DNA of 33,538 bases, from positions 1 through 33,538 of the forward strand of contig CALLKY010000078.1 of the NCBI GenBank assembly GCA_938083135.1. Direction: 5' to 3'. The stretch comes from an uncultured Alphaproteobacteria bacterium (lineage in GTDB: Bacteria > Pseudomonadota > Alphaproteobacteria > Bin95). A program made the position numbers and the translations under genes. The notes beneath the pieces are model-generated. The model was given only the letters and a program-made list of their open reading frames with translations, was not told where the DNA came from and searched no databases. This document shows, in pieces, positions 6,476 through 14,343 of this stretch (its first letter is position 1; each line of letters starts with the position of its first letter).

Positions 6476-7369
6476 ATGTCCCAAATCCGCCTTGGCGACC
6501 TAACGATTGACCGCGTTGTTGAGGGCGAGGGCAAAGCCTTTTTCCCCGGCTATATCTTCCCGGATGCTGATGACGCTGGCGTCGCTGCTGAAAAGCATTG
6601 GATGGAGCCGAATTTCCTGGACACATACTCTGGTCGCTTGCTCCAGGGCAACGCCACTTTTGTCGTGCGCCGCCCAGGCATGGTGCTGCTGGTCGATACC
6701 TGTGTCGGCAATGACAAAGACCGCCCCTCCTCCAAGACCTGGCACAAGCTGAGCACCGATTGGATGGACCAACTGAACGCCCTTGGCGTGCAGCCGGATG
6801 ACGTCACTCATGTGTTCAACACGCATCTTCACGTCGATCACTGCGGCTGGAATACGCGGCTGGACGGCGACCGCTGGGTCCCGACATTCCCCAATGCCAA
6901 ATATCTGTTCCCCAAAGACGAATTCGACTTCTGGGCCAATCCCGCCAATGACACCGTAACCGGCACCGGTGCCAATGATGGCTCTTATGCCGATAGCGTG
7001 CTACCGGTCTATGATGCAGGCCTTGCAAGATTGATTGAAGCTGGAGGGCGTGGTGGCGATGGTGCGTTCTGGTTCGAATCCGCCGCCGGTCACGCCCCAG
7101 GCCAACTCACACTGCATATGGACGCCGGGACGGAACAACTGGTCTTCACGGGCGACCTATTCCACAGCCCGCTCCAAATCGCGCGGCCCGAATGGTCCAG
7201 CAAGTTTGATGTAGACCGCAGTGGCGCCGCAGACGCCCGCCGCCAGTTCATCGCCAAACACGGTGACGCCGACAGCATGATCCTCTCCGCCCATGTCTGC
7301 ACACCGAACGCGGGGCGCATTGTTACGGAGGGCGGCAAATCCATCTTCCGCCTGCTGAAAGACCTGTAA
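6476..7369 (+). CDS. MBL-fold metallo-hydrolase (lactonase-like)
   Basis: A 297-residue metallo-beta-lactamase-fold protein with a complete dinuclear zinc site: HLHVDH (117-122) preceded by NT, GHAPGQ (H206), TGD (D227) and H273. The fold covers the whole length, as in the subgroup that includes N-acyl-homoserine lactonases and related esterases. There is no signal peptide, so it should be cytoplasmic. Its TAA shares one base with the ATG of the next gene (TAATG), so it is translationally coupled to a glutathione-transferase-like protein. The substrate is unknown; lactonase, glyoxalase-like or thioesterase activity would all fit the fold. Confidence 0.88.
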   Translation: MSQIRLGDLTIDRVVEGEGKAFFPGYIFPDADDAGVAAEKHWMEPNFLDTYSGRLLQGNATFVVRRPGMVLLVDTCVGNDKDRPSSKTWHKLSTDWMDQLNALGVQPDDVTHVFNTHLHVDHCGWNTRLDGDRWVPTFPNAKYLFPKDEFDFWANPANDTVTGTGANDGSYADSVLPVYDAGLARLIEAGGRGGDGAFWFESAAGHAPGQLTLHMDAGTEQLVFTGDLFHSPLQIARPEWSSKFDVDRSGAADARRQFIAKHGDADSMILSAHVCTPNAGRIVTEGGKSIFRLLKDL

Positions 7370-8010
7370 TGGAGCTTTTTTGGACGCCCGCATCCCCCTT
7401 CACCCGCAAAGTCTCCGTCGCGGCGCGGGAGCTTGGGCTTTGGGATGGGATCAAAATCCATAAAACCACCTGGCCCCATGATTGGGGCTACGCGACGGTG
7501 CCGTTCACCCCAGGATTGGCGGAGAATAATCCCATCGCCCGCATTCCAACACTGATCACGGATGATGGTGTGCCGCTCAGCTGCTCAACGCTGGCCTGCC
7601 AGTATCTGGACAGTCTCTCCGGCGGTCAGCTAACGGCACCAGATGCCTGGAAGATGTGGTCTCTCTACGCCATCGCCGACGGCCTAATTGAAGCGCAAAT
7701 TTTGATGCGGGCAGAAATGTTACGTCCCGCTGAGAACCGGATGGAGAGCTTCCTGCAAAAGCAGCGGGATCGGATCGACCGCTGCTTCGACGCTATCGAA
7801 GCCCGCGCTGGGGAGCTGCAATGTGGGGCTGAAGGCGGCCTGCCGAACCTTGCCGAAATCACCGTCGGCATAGCCTGCGGCTATCAGGATTGGCGCGAAT
7901 GGCTGCATGAATACCGGGATGAGCGGCCTCGGCTGACTTTCTGGTACACAGACTTCGCCAAGCGCCCGTCCATGGCCATTACTGAGCCCGCTGAAACGCC
8001 AGAGCGTTAA
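7369..8010 (+). CDS. Glutathione S-transferase family protein
   Basis: A 213-residue two-domain GST. The N-terminal thioredoxin-like part has the glutathione-site sequence TPASPFTRKVSVAAREL (about 6-22, Ser9 the likely activating residue) and the cis-proline loop RIPTLITDDG. The C-terminal half is helical. It starts on the last base of the upstream hydrolase stop codon, so the two are coupled. This suggests joint handling of an electrophile or glutathione conjugate (inference). Its TAA overlaps the stop codon of the convergent acetyltransferase by 3 nt. Confidence 0.88.
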   Translation: MELFWTPASPFTRKVSVAARELGLWDGIKIHKTTWPHDWGYATVPFTPGLAENNPIARIPTLITDDGVPLSCSTLACQYLDSLSGGQLTAPDAWKMWSLYAIADGLIEAQILMRAEMLRPAENRMESFLQKQRDRIDRCFDAIEARAGELQCGAEGGLPNLAEITVGIACGYQDWREWLHEYRDERPRLTFWYTDFAKRPSMAITEPAETPER

Positions 8011-8498
8011 AGGTCCCGCGCCCAGTACTCGCCAATAAGATCATGACCGTAGCTGTGGTGCGGCTCTTCCTTGATAAGCTCAAATCCGCTGGTCTCGTAA
8101 ATTCGCCGGGCTGCAATCAACACTGAATTTGTCCATAGCGTCATGCGGCAATAGCCCATCTGGCGGGCATAAGCGATGGCTTCATTAACCAGCGCCCGCC
8201 CAAGGCCAGAGCCGCGCGTTTCCGGCTCAACATAAACCATGCGCAATTTGGCTGTCTCCGCATCCTCGCGCACGACGGTCGCCGAGCCGACGACGGCGCC
8301 ATCAGATTCCGCGATCCAGCAACGCTCGCAATTTGGGTCGCGGGTTTTGATAAAGTCTGCCGCGATCTCCGCGACCATCGCCTCAAACGTTGCGTCCCAG
8401 CCATATTCAGCGGCGTAGAGAACCCCGTGGCGATGGGCGATCCACGCCATATCGCCAACGCGAGGCTCCCGGAAGGTGAAGGTGGCGGGCTTTGGCAT
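8007..8498 (-). CDS. GNAT family N-acetyltransferase
   Basis: A 163-residue acetyl-CoA-dependent acetyltransferase. Motif A with the acetyl-CoA pyrophosphate loop is seen as EPETRGSGLGRALV (91-104), followed by the usual YETSGFE near the end. The N-terminal part, with GDMAWIAHRHGVLYAAEYGW (15-34), closely resembles the GNAT half of MarR-GNAT fusion proteins, but no MarR domain is attached. Start 8498 is chosen: it lies 4 nt beyond the ATP12 gene stop, whereas the longer frame (to 8657) would run inside that gene. Last gene of the minus-strand run; acceptor substrate unknown. Confidence 0.9.
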   Translation of the reverse strand: MPKPATFTFREPRVGDMAWIAHRHGVLYAAEYGWDATFEAMVAEIAADFIKTRDPNCERCWIAESDGAVVGSATVVREDAETAKLRMVYVEPETRGSGLGRALVNEAIAYARQMGYCRMTLWTNSVLIAARRIYETSGFELIKEEPHHSYGHDLIGEYWARDL

Positions 8499-8502
8499 CG
8501 GC

Positions 8503-9195
8503 TTACTCCAGCAATGCAAGAAAATGCCCGATCTCTTCCAGATCGGACCGACGGCGAACCATAAGCTCACGCGCCTCCTCGTCCTCACCCCATTGTTCCA
8601 GCTGCCAATCATCATCGATTTGGGCGGCGTCCGCAGCGGTGGTTGGCGTGATCTCACCCTCGACCAACGCCAGTGCGATCACTGCAGACCCTGCTGCTTG
8701 GGATGCGACGTGGGCTGCTGTGAGCCGAAACGGATCAAGTGCAGCAAAGGCCTGACGGATAGCGGCGATCGCGCTCTCTGGCTGCTCTACCGGCATGATA
8801 CCTTCTGCCAAAATTAACCGCGCGCCGTAGCGTTCCAGCAACCAGGCCAATAACGGGTCCCAGGCACCCGCTTGCCGCGCCACAAGCTTAGCGGGCGTTG
8901 GCGCGCGGTAGCATAAAAGGTCCGTTTCGGCGAAGCGGGTGACATCATCCACGAAGCGGCCTGGGTCTTCAGCGATCCTGTCTAGCGTCGCATAGGAAAG
9001 TGCTGTGAGCGGCATTGCTGCCATATCAAGCGTCTCGCCTTGGGCGCTCCATTCAGCAGCCGACGCCTCAGCCAGTTTGACGCTTGGGAAAGTCAGCTTC
9101 TGGCGTCCAGGCGTGCGCACAGGGCGATCATCCAGGCTGACTTCATATCCGCCTTCAACTGCGCGGGCTTCAGCTGATTCATAGAACCGTTTCAT
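8503..9195 (-). CDS. ATP12 family F1-ATPase assembly chaperone
   Basis: A 230-residue protein of the ATP12 family, which in mitochondria binds the F1 alpha subunit before hexamer assembly. Recognisable features are the start KRFYESAEARAVEGGYEVSLD, the LDDRPVRTPGRQ strand, AAEWSAQGE, the PLTALSYATLDRI helix, DLLCYRAP, and the acidic C-terminal half with DDDWQLEQWGEDEEA. The length is normal for alphaproteobacterial members. ATG 9195 overlaps the HAD gene stop as ATGA, part of a series of four such overlaps. The family is a useful marker of an alphaproteobacterial genome. Confidence 0.93.
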   Translation of the reverse strand: MKRFYESAEARAVEGGYEVSLDDRPVRTPGRQKLTFPSVKLAEASAAEWSAQGETLDMAAMPLTALSYATLDRIAEDPGRFVDDVTRFAETDLLCYRAPTPAKLVARQAGAWDPLLAWLLERYGARLILAEGIMPVEQPESAIAAIRQAFAALDPFRLTAAHVASQAAGSAVIALALVEGEITPTTAADAAQIDDDWQLEQWGEDEEARELMVRRRSDLEEIGHFLALLE

Positions 9196-9863
9196 GCAGC
9201 GCTGCCCAGAAATTCACGAACAGCGCCCGGCGCATCCGCATATTGGTGGATAATCTTTGTGGCACCATGGGCTTCCAAGTCTGATGGTGCGTGATACCCC
9301 CATGCGACACCCAGGCAATGCGCGCCAGCAGACCGCGCCATCGCCATGTCATAGGCAGTATCGCCGAGCATGACTGTCGTTGCCGGTGACGCGCCTACTT
9401 CCAGCATCGCATCTTCTAGGATCTTAGGGTGCGGCTTGCTTGGGCCGTCATCTGCCGTCTTCAGCACCGCAAACCAATCCAGAATGCCATGGGTCATAAG
9501 CGTCTTGCGCAAGCCACGCCGCCCCTTCCCCGTTGCGACACCAAGCGTAAACCCATCATCCCGAAGTGCTGCGAGTGCTTCTAATGCGCCCTCATACAGC
9601 GGCTCGTCATAGGCGGGATTAGATTCCTGCGCATGGAATATCGTCCTGAAACCCTCGACCAATTCCGCCAATTCTAGAGCATTCGCACTCGGTGCCAGTT
9701 TTTGCAGCGCCTGTGGCAATGCCAAGCCGACTATGCGCCGGATAGGCTCATCCTCTGGCGGTGTCATGCCTGCACCGGCCCAAGCGCCCCGCACGGCATC
9801 AATGATCCGTCGTTGGCTATCGACCAAGGTGCCGTCGCAATCGAATACAGCGAATTGCGTCAT
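9192..9863 (-). CDS. HAD hydrolase, phosphoglycolate-phosphatase-like
   Basis: A 223-residue haloacid dehalogenase-superfamily phosphatase with a helical cap after motif I. Motifs in order are DCDGT (nucleophile D8, acid/base D10), T111 in VATGKG, K143 in SKPHPK and the metal-binding GDTAYD (D168, D172). The sequence is closest to Gph-like phosphatases acting on small phosphate esters such as phosphoglycolate; the exact substrate is not certain. ATGA overlaps join it both to the pseudouridine synthase upstream and to ATP12 downstream. The same HAD-ATP12 neighbourhood is common in Alphaproteobacteria. Confidence 0.92.
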   Translation of the reverse strand: MTQFAVFDCDGTLVDSQRRIIDAVRGAWAGAGMTPPEDEPIRRIVGLALPQALQKLAPSANALELAELVEGFRTIFHAQESNPAYDEPLYEGALEALAALRDDGFTLGVATGKGRRGLRKTLMTHGILDWFAVLKTADDGPSKPHPKILEDAMLEVGASPATTVMLGDTAYDMAMARSAGAHCLGVAWGYHAPSDLEAHGATKIIHQYADAPGAVREFLGSAA

Positions 9864-10861
9864 CGGAAGTCCTCATCGAGCAAGCGGTCGCCCGCTTCAC
9901 CCGGCACAAAGCCAAAGGTCGACATCGCCTCGTGGAATGCTGCTGGCAAGTCCGCGTGTATCCGTAATCTGCCACGCTCCGTTGGGTGCGGAATATCAAG
10001 TGCGCGGGCATGCAACATCATGCCTTTTGGCAGGCCCATACCTGGCACTCGCGCATCTTCTCCGCCATATTTACCGTCACCCAAAATCGGATGGCCAATA
10101 GCAGCCATGTGCGCGCGAAGTTGATGTGTGCGGCCCGTTTGCGGCAATAGCCCCACGAAAGAGGCGGCCTTGCCTGCCTTTTCCAGCGTTGCATAAAACG
10201 TAATTGCCCGGTCGCCTTCAGGGTCATCCCAGACCATGCGCTCATTGCCGCGACTACCGGCCTTCTTCAGCGCAAGATCAATCTTGCCGCGCGCCGGATC
10301 AGGCACGCCAGCAACCAGCGCCCAGTACAGCTTCTTGGCGGACCGGTCCCGGAAAGACGCCGTTAGCTTCGCCGCAGATTTCTGCGTCCGCGCTAGCAGC
10401 AGCACGCCAGACGTATCCCGGTCGAGCCGATGGACCAGCCGTGGCCGTTCACCGCCCTCTGCCAGCGCATCCAGCATCCCATCCACATGACGCGTCGTGC
10501 CAGTGCCGCCTTGCGCCGCGAGGCCGGGCGGTTTGTCGATGGCGATGGCCGAAGCGTCCTGATAGATCACCGCCGACTGGATCATGTCAGCGTCCGCGTC
10601 TGATACTTCCTTGCGTTTGGGCGCTGGCGGCGGTTTGGCGCGGAATGTCTGCGCATCGCCAAGCGGCGGCACACGAACAATCTGGCCCTCTTCCACCCGG
10701 TCGCCCGATTTGACGCGCTTGCCGTCCAGCCGGATCTGGCCAGAGCGTGCGAGCTTCTGCAAACGCCCATGGGTCAGGTCCGGATACCGGCGCTTGAACC
10801 ATTTATCGATCCGGAGCCCGGCTTCCGCCGCGCGCACCGCCAATTGCTGTACGCCGCTCAT
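9860..10861 (-). CDS. RluC/RluD-family 23S rRNA pseudouridine synthase
   Basis: A 333-residue protein with an N-terminal S4 RNA-binding domain (about 15-65: LRIDKWFKRRYPDLTHGRLQ onward) and a pseudouridine synthase domain bearing HRLDRDTSG (144-152) with the presumed catalytic D147. Later family motifs FVGLLPQTGRTHQLR and HPILGDGKYGG are also present. It converts uridines in 23S rRNA to pseudouridine. RluC is the best match by layout, but RluD cannot be excluded. It overlaps crcB upstream and the HAD gene downstream by 4 nt each. Confidence 0.92.
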   Translation of the reverse strand: MSGVQQLAVRAAEAGLRIDKWFKRRYPDLTHGRLQKLARSGQIRLDGKRVKSGDRVEEGQIVRVPPLGDAQTFRAKPPPAPKRKEVSDADADMIQSAVIYQDASAIAIDKPPGLAAQGGTGTTRHVDGMLDALAEGGERPRLVHRLDRDTSGVLLLARTQKSAAKLTASFRDRSAKKLYWALVAGVPDPARGKIDLALKKAGSRGNERMVWDDPEGDRAITFYATLEKAGKAASFVGLLPQTGRTHQLRAHMAAIGHPILGDGKYGGEDARVPGMGLPKGMMLHARALDIPHPTERGRLRIHADLPAAFHEAMSTFGFVPGEAGDRLLDEDFR

Positions 10862-11247
10862 ACCGCACCCCGCATTAATTTCAGTCCCAATACAAATCCG
10901 CCAAGCCCCGCCGCGACGGAGCCCAGCACATAAAAAGCCGCCAGTGCCGCCTCACCCCGTTGCCAAAGCGACAAGGCATCCAGCGAGAATGACGAGAACG
11001 TTGTGAAGCCGCCGAGCAGACCAACAGCCAGCAGCAACCGCGCATCCTGCGCCCGTCCGCTATCGCCCATCAGCCCATGCGCCATTGCACCGACAAATAG
11101 CCCCATAGCGAGCGAGCCCGCCACATTGCAAATCACTGTACCCCACGGAAATCCCATCCCGAAGGCACGCATCGAGGCGATCCCGACGCCATAGCGTAGG
11201 CCGGCCCCCACACCGCCACCTATCATGACAAAAAGCAGGCCCTTCAT
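10858..11247 (-). CDS. crcB: CrcB/FluC fluoride channel
   Basis: A 129-residue four-helix inner-membrane protein of the Fluc family, which exports fluoride as a dual-topology dimer. Diagnostic motifs are GGGVGAGLRY (10-19), FPWGTVICNVAGS (33-45) with the conserved Asn, and GGFTTFSSFSLDAL (about 79-92) with the phenylalanine/threonine stretch lining the pore. It is a single full-length copy, as expected for a homodimeric channel. It overlaps rarA and the RluC-like gene by ATGA. No fluoride riboswitch could sit directly upstream because the start lies inside the rarA coding end. Confidence 0.95.
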   Translation of the reverse strand: MKGLLFVMIGGGVGAGLRYGVGIASMRAFGMGFPWGTVICNVAGSLAMGLFVGAMAHGLMGDSGRAQDARLLLAVGLLGGFTTFSSFSLDALSLWQRGEAALAAFYVLGSVAAGLGGFVLGLKLMRGAV

Positions 11248-12584
11248 TTGCCTGCTCCTTCATCGTCGTCAATGTCGCGCCCATCTTCGCGTTGCGCACG
11301 TATGCGTTCGAAGTAAGCCAAGCGCTTTGCGGCATCCCGTTCGAAGCCGCGTTCGACAGGCGCATAATATTTGGCGCGGGGCATGCCGTCCGGGAAGTAG
11401 TTCTGGCCGGAAAACGCTTCGTCTGCGTCATGGTCATAGGCATAACCAGCACCATAGCCCAAGTCTTTCATGAGCTTGGTCGGCGCATTCAAAATATGGG
11501 CTGGCGGCGTCAATGATCCGGTTTCCTTGGCGGCCCGCATCGCCTGCCCGTAGGCCTTGTACACGGCGTTCGATTTGGGTGCGATGGCCAGATAGACAAT
11601 TGCTTCCGCAATCGCCAGCTCCCCTTCCGGCGAACCGATGCGTTCATAATGCTCCCAAGCGCTGAGCGCCAGGGGAAGCGCCTGCGGATCAGCGAGCCCA
11701 ACATCCTCAGACGCGAACCGGGCGACACGGCGGGCGATGTAACGCGGGTCTTCACCGCCAGAAATCATCCGCGCGAACCAATACAATGCGGCGTCAGGGT
11801 CCGATCCGCGCATGGATTTATGCAGCGCCGAGATAAGATTGTAGTGGCCTTCTTGGGATTTGTCGTAGATCGGCGCCCGTTTCTGGACGACGGCGGCGAG
11901 GCCCGCAGCATCCAGCACCGGCTTTGGTGGCAGTCGGGCGAGTTCATCCACCAGGTTCAGCAGGTAGCGGCCATCGCCATCAGCCATGGCTTTCAAGGCC
12001 GCACGGGCATCATCGTTCAGCGGCAAGGAATGGCCAGCTTCGTCTTCAGCGCGGGCAATGAGTGTTTCAAGTGCAGCATCATCCAGCCGTGACAGGACCA
12101 GCACCTGACACCGGGACAGCAGCGCGGAATTCAGCTCAAACGAAGGGTTTTCAGTGGTGGCACCGACAAGCACCACCGTGCCGTCCTCAACAAAGGGCAG
12201 GAAGCCGTCCTGCTGGGCGCGATTAAAGCGGTGGATTTCGTCCACGAACAGCAGCGTGCCCTGCCCCATCAACCGGCGCTGCTTCGCCGCCTCAAAGGCC
12301 TTACGCAAATCCGCTACGCCAGAAAACACGGCGGACAGGGACATGAATTCAAGGTCAACCGCACCAGCAAGCAAGCGCGCAATTGTTGTTTTGCCGCACC
12401 CAGGCGGGCCCCAGAGAATGAGGCTGGCGAGGCGCCGTTCGCCGAGCATCCGCGCCAGCGGCCCATCTGGGCCAAGCACGCCTTCCTGCCCCACAACTTC
12501 CCCTAACACGCTCGGGCGCAAGCGATCCGCAAGCGGGCGCGACGTGGACTGCTCCAGACCAGCGGCTTCGAAGAGGCTGGACAT
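11244..12584 (-). CDS. rarA: Replication-associated recombination protein A (AAA+ ATPase)
   Basis: A 446-residue member of the RarA/MgsA/WRNIP1 family, clamp-loader-like ATPases that act at stalled replication forks. Visible are the N-terminal RPLADRLRPSVLGEVVGQE, Walker A GPPGCGKT (59-66), Walker B LLFVDEIH (111-118), sensor GATTENPSFELNSALLSRC and the tetramerisation region with RDPDAALYWFARM-like sequence (here SDPDAALYW). ATG 12584 is chosen; a GTG at 12608 would add eight residues without a better ribosome site. Just upstream lies an inverted repeat pair (12644-12812), so promoter activity or transcript processing there may matter. Confidence 0.94.
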   Translation of the reverse strand: MSSLFEAAGLEQSTSRPLADRLRPSVLGEVVGQEGVLGPDGPLARMLGERRLASLILWGPPGCGKTTIARLLAGAVDLEFMSLSAVFSGVADLRKAFEAAKQRRLMGQGTLLFVDEIHRFNRAQQDGFLPFVEDGTVVLVGATTENPSFELNSALLSRCQVLVLSRLDDAALETLIARAEDEAGHSLPLNDDARAALKAMADGDGRYLLNLVDELARLPPKPVLDAAGLAAVVQKRAPIYDKSQEGHYNLISALHKSMRGSDPDAALYWFARMISGGEDPRYIARRVARFASEDVGLADPQALPLALSAWEHYERIGSPEGELAIAEAIVYLAIAPKSNAVYKAYGQAMRAAKETGSLTPPAHILNAPTKLMKDLGYGAGYAYDHDADEAFSGQNYFPDGMPRAKYYAPVERGFERDAAKRLAYFERIRAQREDGRDIDDDEGAGK

Positions 12585-12643
12585 TAGCCTGTGCCTTGAG
12601 CGTGACACATGTCCGCAATTGCGTGTTCCTTGCAGAAACCCTT

Positions 12644-12696
12644 CGTGAGGGTCTCCTCTCCTCCCAACGGGGGGAGAGGGAACAGGGTGAGGGGGG
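12644..12696 (+). repeat. REP-like palindromic arm, pair B left
   Basis: This arm begins CGTGAGGGTCTCC and is identical to 6250-6287 for 38 bases, then AACAGGGTGAGG where the other copy has ATCAGGGTGAGG. It contains an internal hairpin around an AAC loop. Confidence 0.87.
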
Positions 12697-12763
12697 CTGT
12701 CTCAATTAGCGAAAGACTTGCGCGACAGTACGATGGACCTGGCTGAATCCATGTAACGAGGGC

Positions 12764-12812
12764 GACATCCCCCTCACCCTGCCCTCTCCCCCCGTAGGGG
12801 GGCGAGGATCCC
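12764..12812 (-). repeat. REP-like palindromic arm, pair B right (inverted)
   Basis: It reads GACATCCCCCTCACCCT, a C-rich half, GTA loop, GGGGGG half and CGAGGATCC. It is inverted relative to 12644-12696 and nearly the same as 6381-6426. Confidence 0.85.
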
Positions 12813-12850
12813 TCTTGCAAGGCCGCGATCTTATCTGTCCAACCCATCCC

Positions 12851-14266
12851 CTAACTCACATTCAGCACATGCAACTTATCGCCCCGACGGACAACAAAAC
12901 GCCAGCGGCGGAGGCGCTTGCCTGCTATCTCCAGTAAGTCGCGAACGGACGCAACTGGCGCATCATTCACTTCCACAATCACATCACCGGGCCGCAGCCC
13001 CAGCCGACGGGCAAAGCTGCGGCCTTTTACGTCCAGCACAACAACGCCGTCGCCCTCTACGTTCAGGCCATATTCTTCCTTGACGGCAGGTGAAAGGTTG
13101 GCGACTTCAACGCCATCCAGTGGGCTGCCTGTGTTCAGCGTCACTTGATCCCGCGGAACCGTTTCAGGCGGCGCTTCCAGGCGCACGGAAGCGCTGAAGG
13201 GCTTGCCGCGCCGCCAAAATTCAATCTCCGACTGATCGCCGATCTGCTTCGTGGATATCCGGAATCGCAGTTCTACCGGGTCGCGGATCATGCGGCCATC
13301 AATGGCTAGCACAACATCGCCTTGGGCTATGCCAGCACGGCCAAGTGGGCCTGCAGGGTCCACGGAATCAAGCAGCACACCGCTTGGCGGCGACAGGCCA
13401 ATAGCCGCTGCGATATCGGCTGTAACTTCCTGCCCCTGCGCACCGAGCCACGGACGGACGACACGGCCACCCGTGCGTGCAGCCTCAACCATGCGGCGGA
13501 CAAGGCTGGAGGGTATGGCGAAACCAATGCCCATGCTCCCACCGCTTCTGGAATAAATCGCCGTATTCACGCCAATCACCCGGCCCTGCATGTCGACGAG
13601 CGCACCGCCGGAATTACCTGGATTGATGGCAGCATCCGTTTGGATGAACACGCCAAAATCCGTCAACCCCGGTCGCGACCTCGCAAGTGCGGAGACAATG
13701 CCGCTGGTTACCGTTTGGCCAACACCGAATGGATTGCCGATCGCCAGTACCAGATCACCGACTTCAATCTTCTCAGACGGCCCCAGTTCTGCGATGGGTA
13801 GGCTCTGCCCTTCTGGATCAATACGCAGCACGGCAAGGTCAGAACGTTCATCCGCTTGCACGACCTCCGCCGCAAATTCCCGCCTGTCGTTTAGAACAAC
13901 ACGGATTTCGTCGGCACCCTCAATGACGTGCATATTGGTGACGACCATCCCGTCGCCAGAAACAATAACCCCAGAGCCGAGCGAAGATTCAGACCGCTCC
14001 TGCGCGCCGCCCGGAAAACGGTCCCCGAAAAACCGGCGGAAGAATGGGTCATCAAATAGGGGTGAGGCCCGGCGTTCCCGCACCGTTGTTCGGGTGAAAA
14101 TATTCACGACAGCCGGTGCTACGCGCTTCACAAGCGGAGAAAACGATAGCTGTATCTCTGTGCTTGATTGCGGCACGACGCGCGATTGTGCTTGTGCTTG
14201 CCCAGCGGCAGCAAGCGTTAGGACTGTTGTCAGCGCCAATGCGCTCGATTTGATCCAATGTTTCAT
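12851..14266 (-). CDS. Deg/HtrA family periplasmic serine protease with two PDZ domains
   Basis: A 471-residue exported protease/chaperone. The signal peptide MKHWIKSSALALTTVLTLAA ends near AQA at 24-26. The trypsin-like domain has H113 (TNMHVI), D143 (RSDLAVL) and S219 (GNSGGAL), all intact. PDZ1 covers about 275-365 (GVLLDSVDPAGPLGRAGI) and PDZ2 about 385-471 (GVVVLDVKGRSFARRLGLRPGD). It should degrade or refold damaged envelope proteins. A hairpin-bearing repeat pair separates it from rarA, so it may be transcribed separately from the overlapping genes beyond. It could be called DegP, DegQ or MucD; these are not distinguishable here. Confidence 0.94.
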   Translation of the reverse strand: MKHWIKSSALALTTVLTLAAAGQAQAQSRVVPQSSTEIQLSFSPLVKRVAPAVVNIFTRTTVRERRASPLFDDPFFRRFFGDRFPGGAQERSESSLGSGVIVSGDGMVVTNMHVIEGADEIRVVLNDRREFAAEVVQADERSDLAVLRIDPEGQSLPIAELGPSEKIEVGDLVLAIGNPFGVGQTVTSGIVSALARSRPGLTDFGVFIQTDAAINPGNSGGALVDMQGRVIGVNTAIYSRSGGSMGIGFAIPSSLVRRMVEAARTGGRVVRPWLGAQGQEVTADIAAAIGLSPPSGVLLDSVDPAGPLGRAGIAQGDVVLAIDGRMIRDPVELRFRISTKQIGDQSEIEFWRRGKPFSASVRLEAPPETVPRDQVTLNTGSPLDGVEVANLSPAVKEEYGLNVEGDGVVVLDVKGRSFARRLGLRPGDVIVEVNDAPVASVRDLLEIAGKRLRRWRFVVRRGDKLHVLNVS

Positions 14267-14343
14267 GGGGCCGCACCCTAACCGATTTTACTGTTCAGGG
14301 CATGTGGGAATTCACAAGGACAGCCGCAATAGCGCCTTAGGTA

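Larger units (their letters stand above)
12585..12850. other. Intergenic region carrying a second inverted repeat pair
   Basis: This 266-bp gap between the Deg protease gene and rarA holds no gene. Two palindromic arms (12644-12696 and 12764-12812) flank about 67 bases that share no clear similarity with the spacer of the first pair but can also form small hairpins (CTGTC with GACAG). Confidence 0.6.

Noticed and set aside
7060-7090. GGTTCGAATCC, resembling a tRNA T-arm
   Set aside because: It lies in frame inside the metallo-hydrolase (FWFESAAG) and no acceptor, D or anticodon stems fit around it.
11248-11400. Fluoride riboswitch ahead of crcB
   Set aside because: The crcB start overlaps the rarA stop codon, and the upstream bases are rarA coding sequence with no sign of the conserved aptamer.
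6250-12812. The palindromic repeats as a CRISPR array or IS ends
   Set aside because: There are only two pairs 6 kb apart, the arms are inverted and self-complementary, spacers are not uniform and no cas or transposase gene adjoins them.
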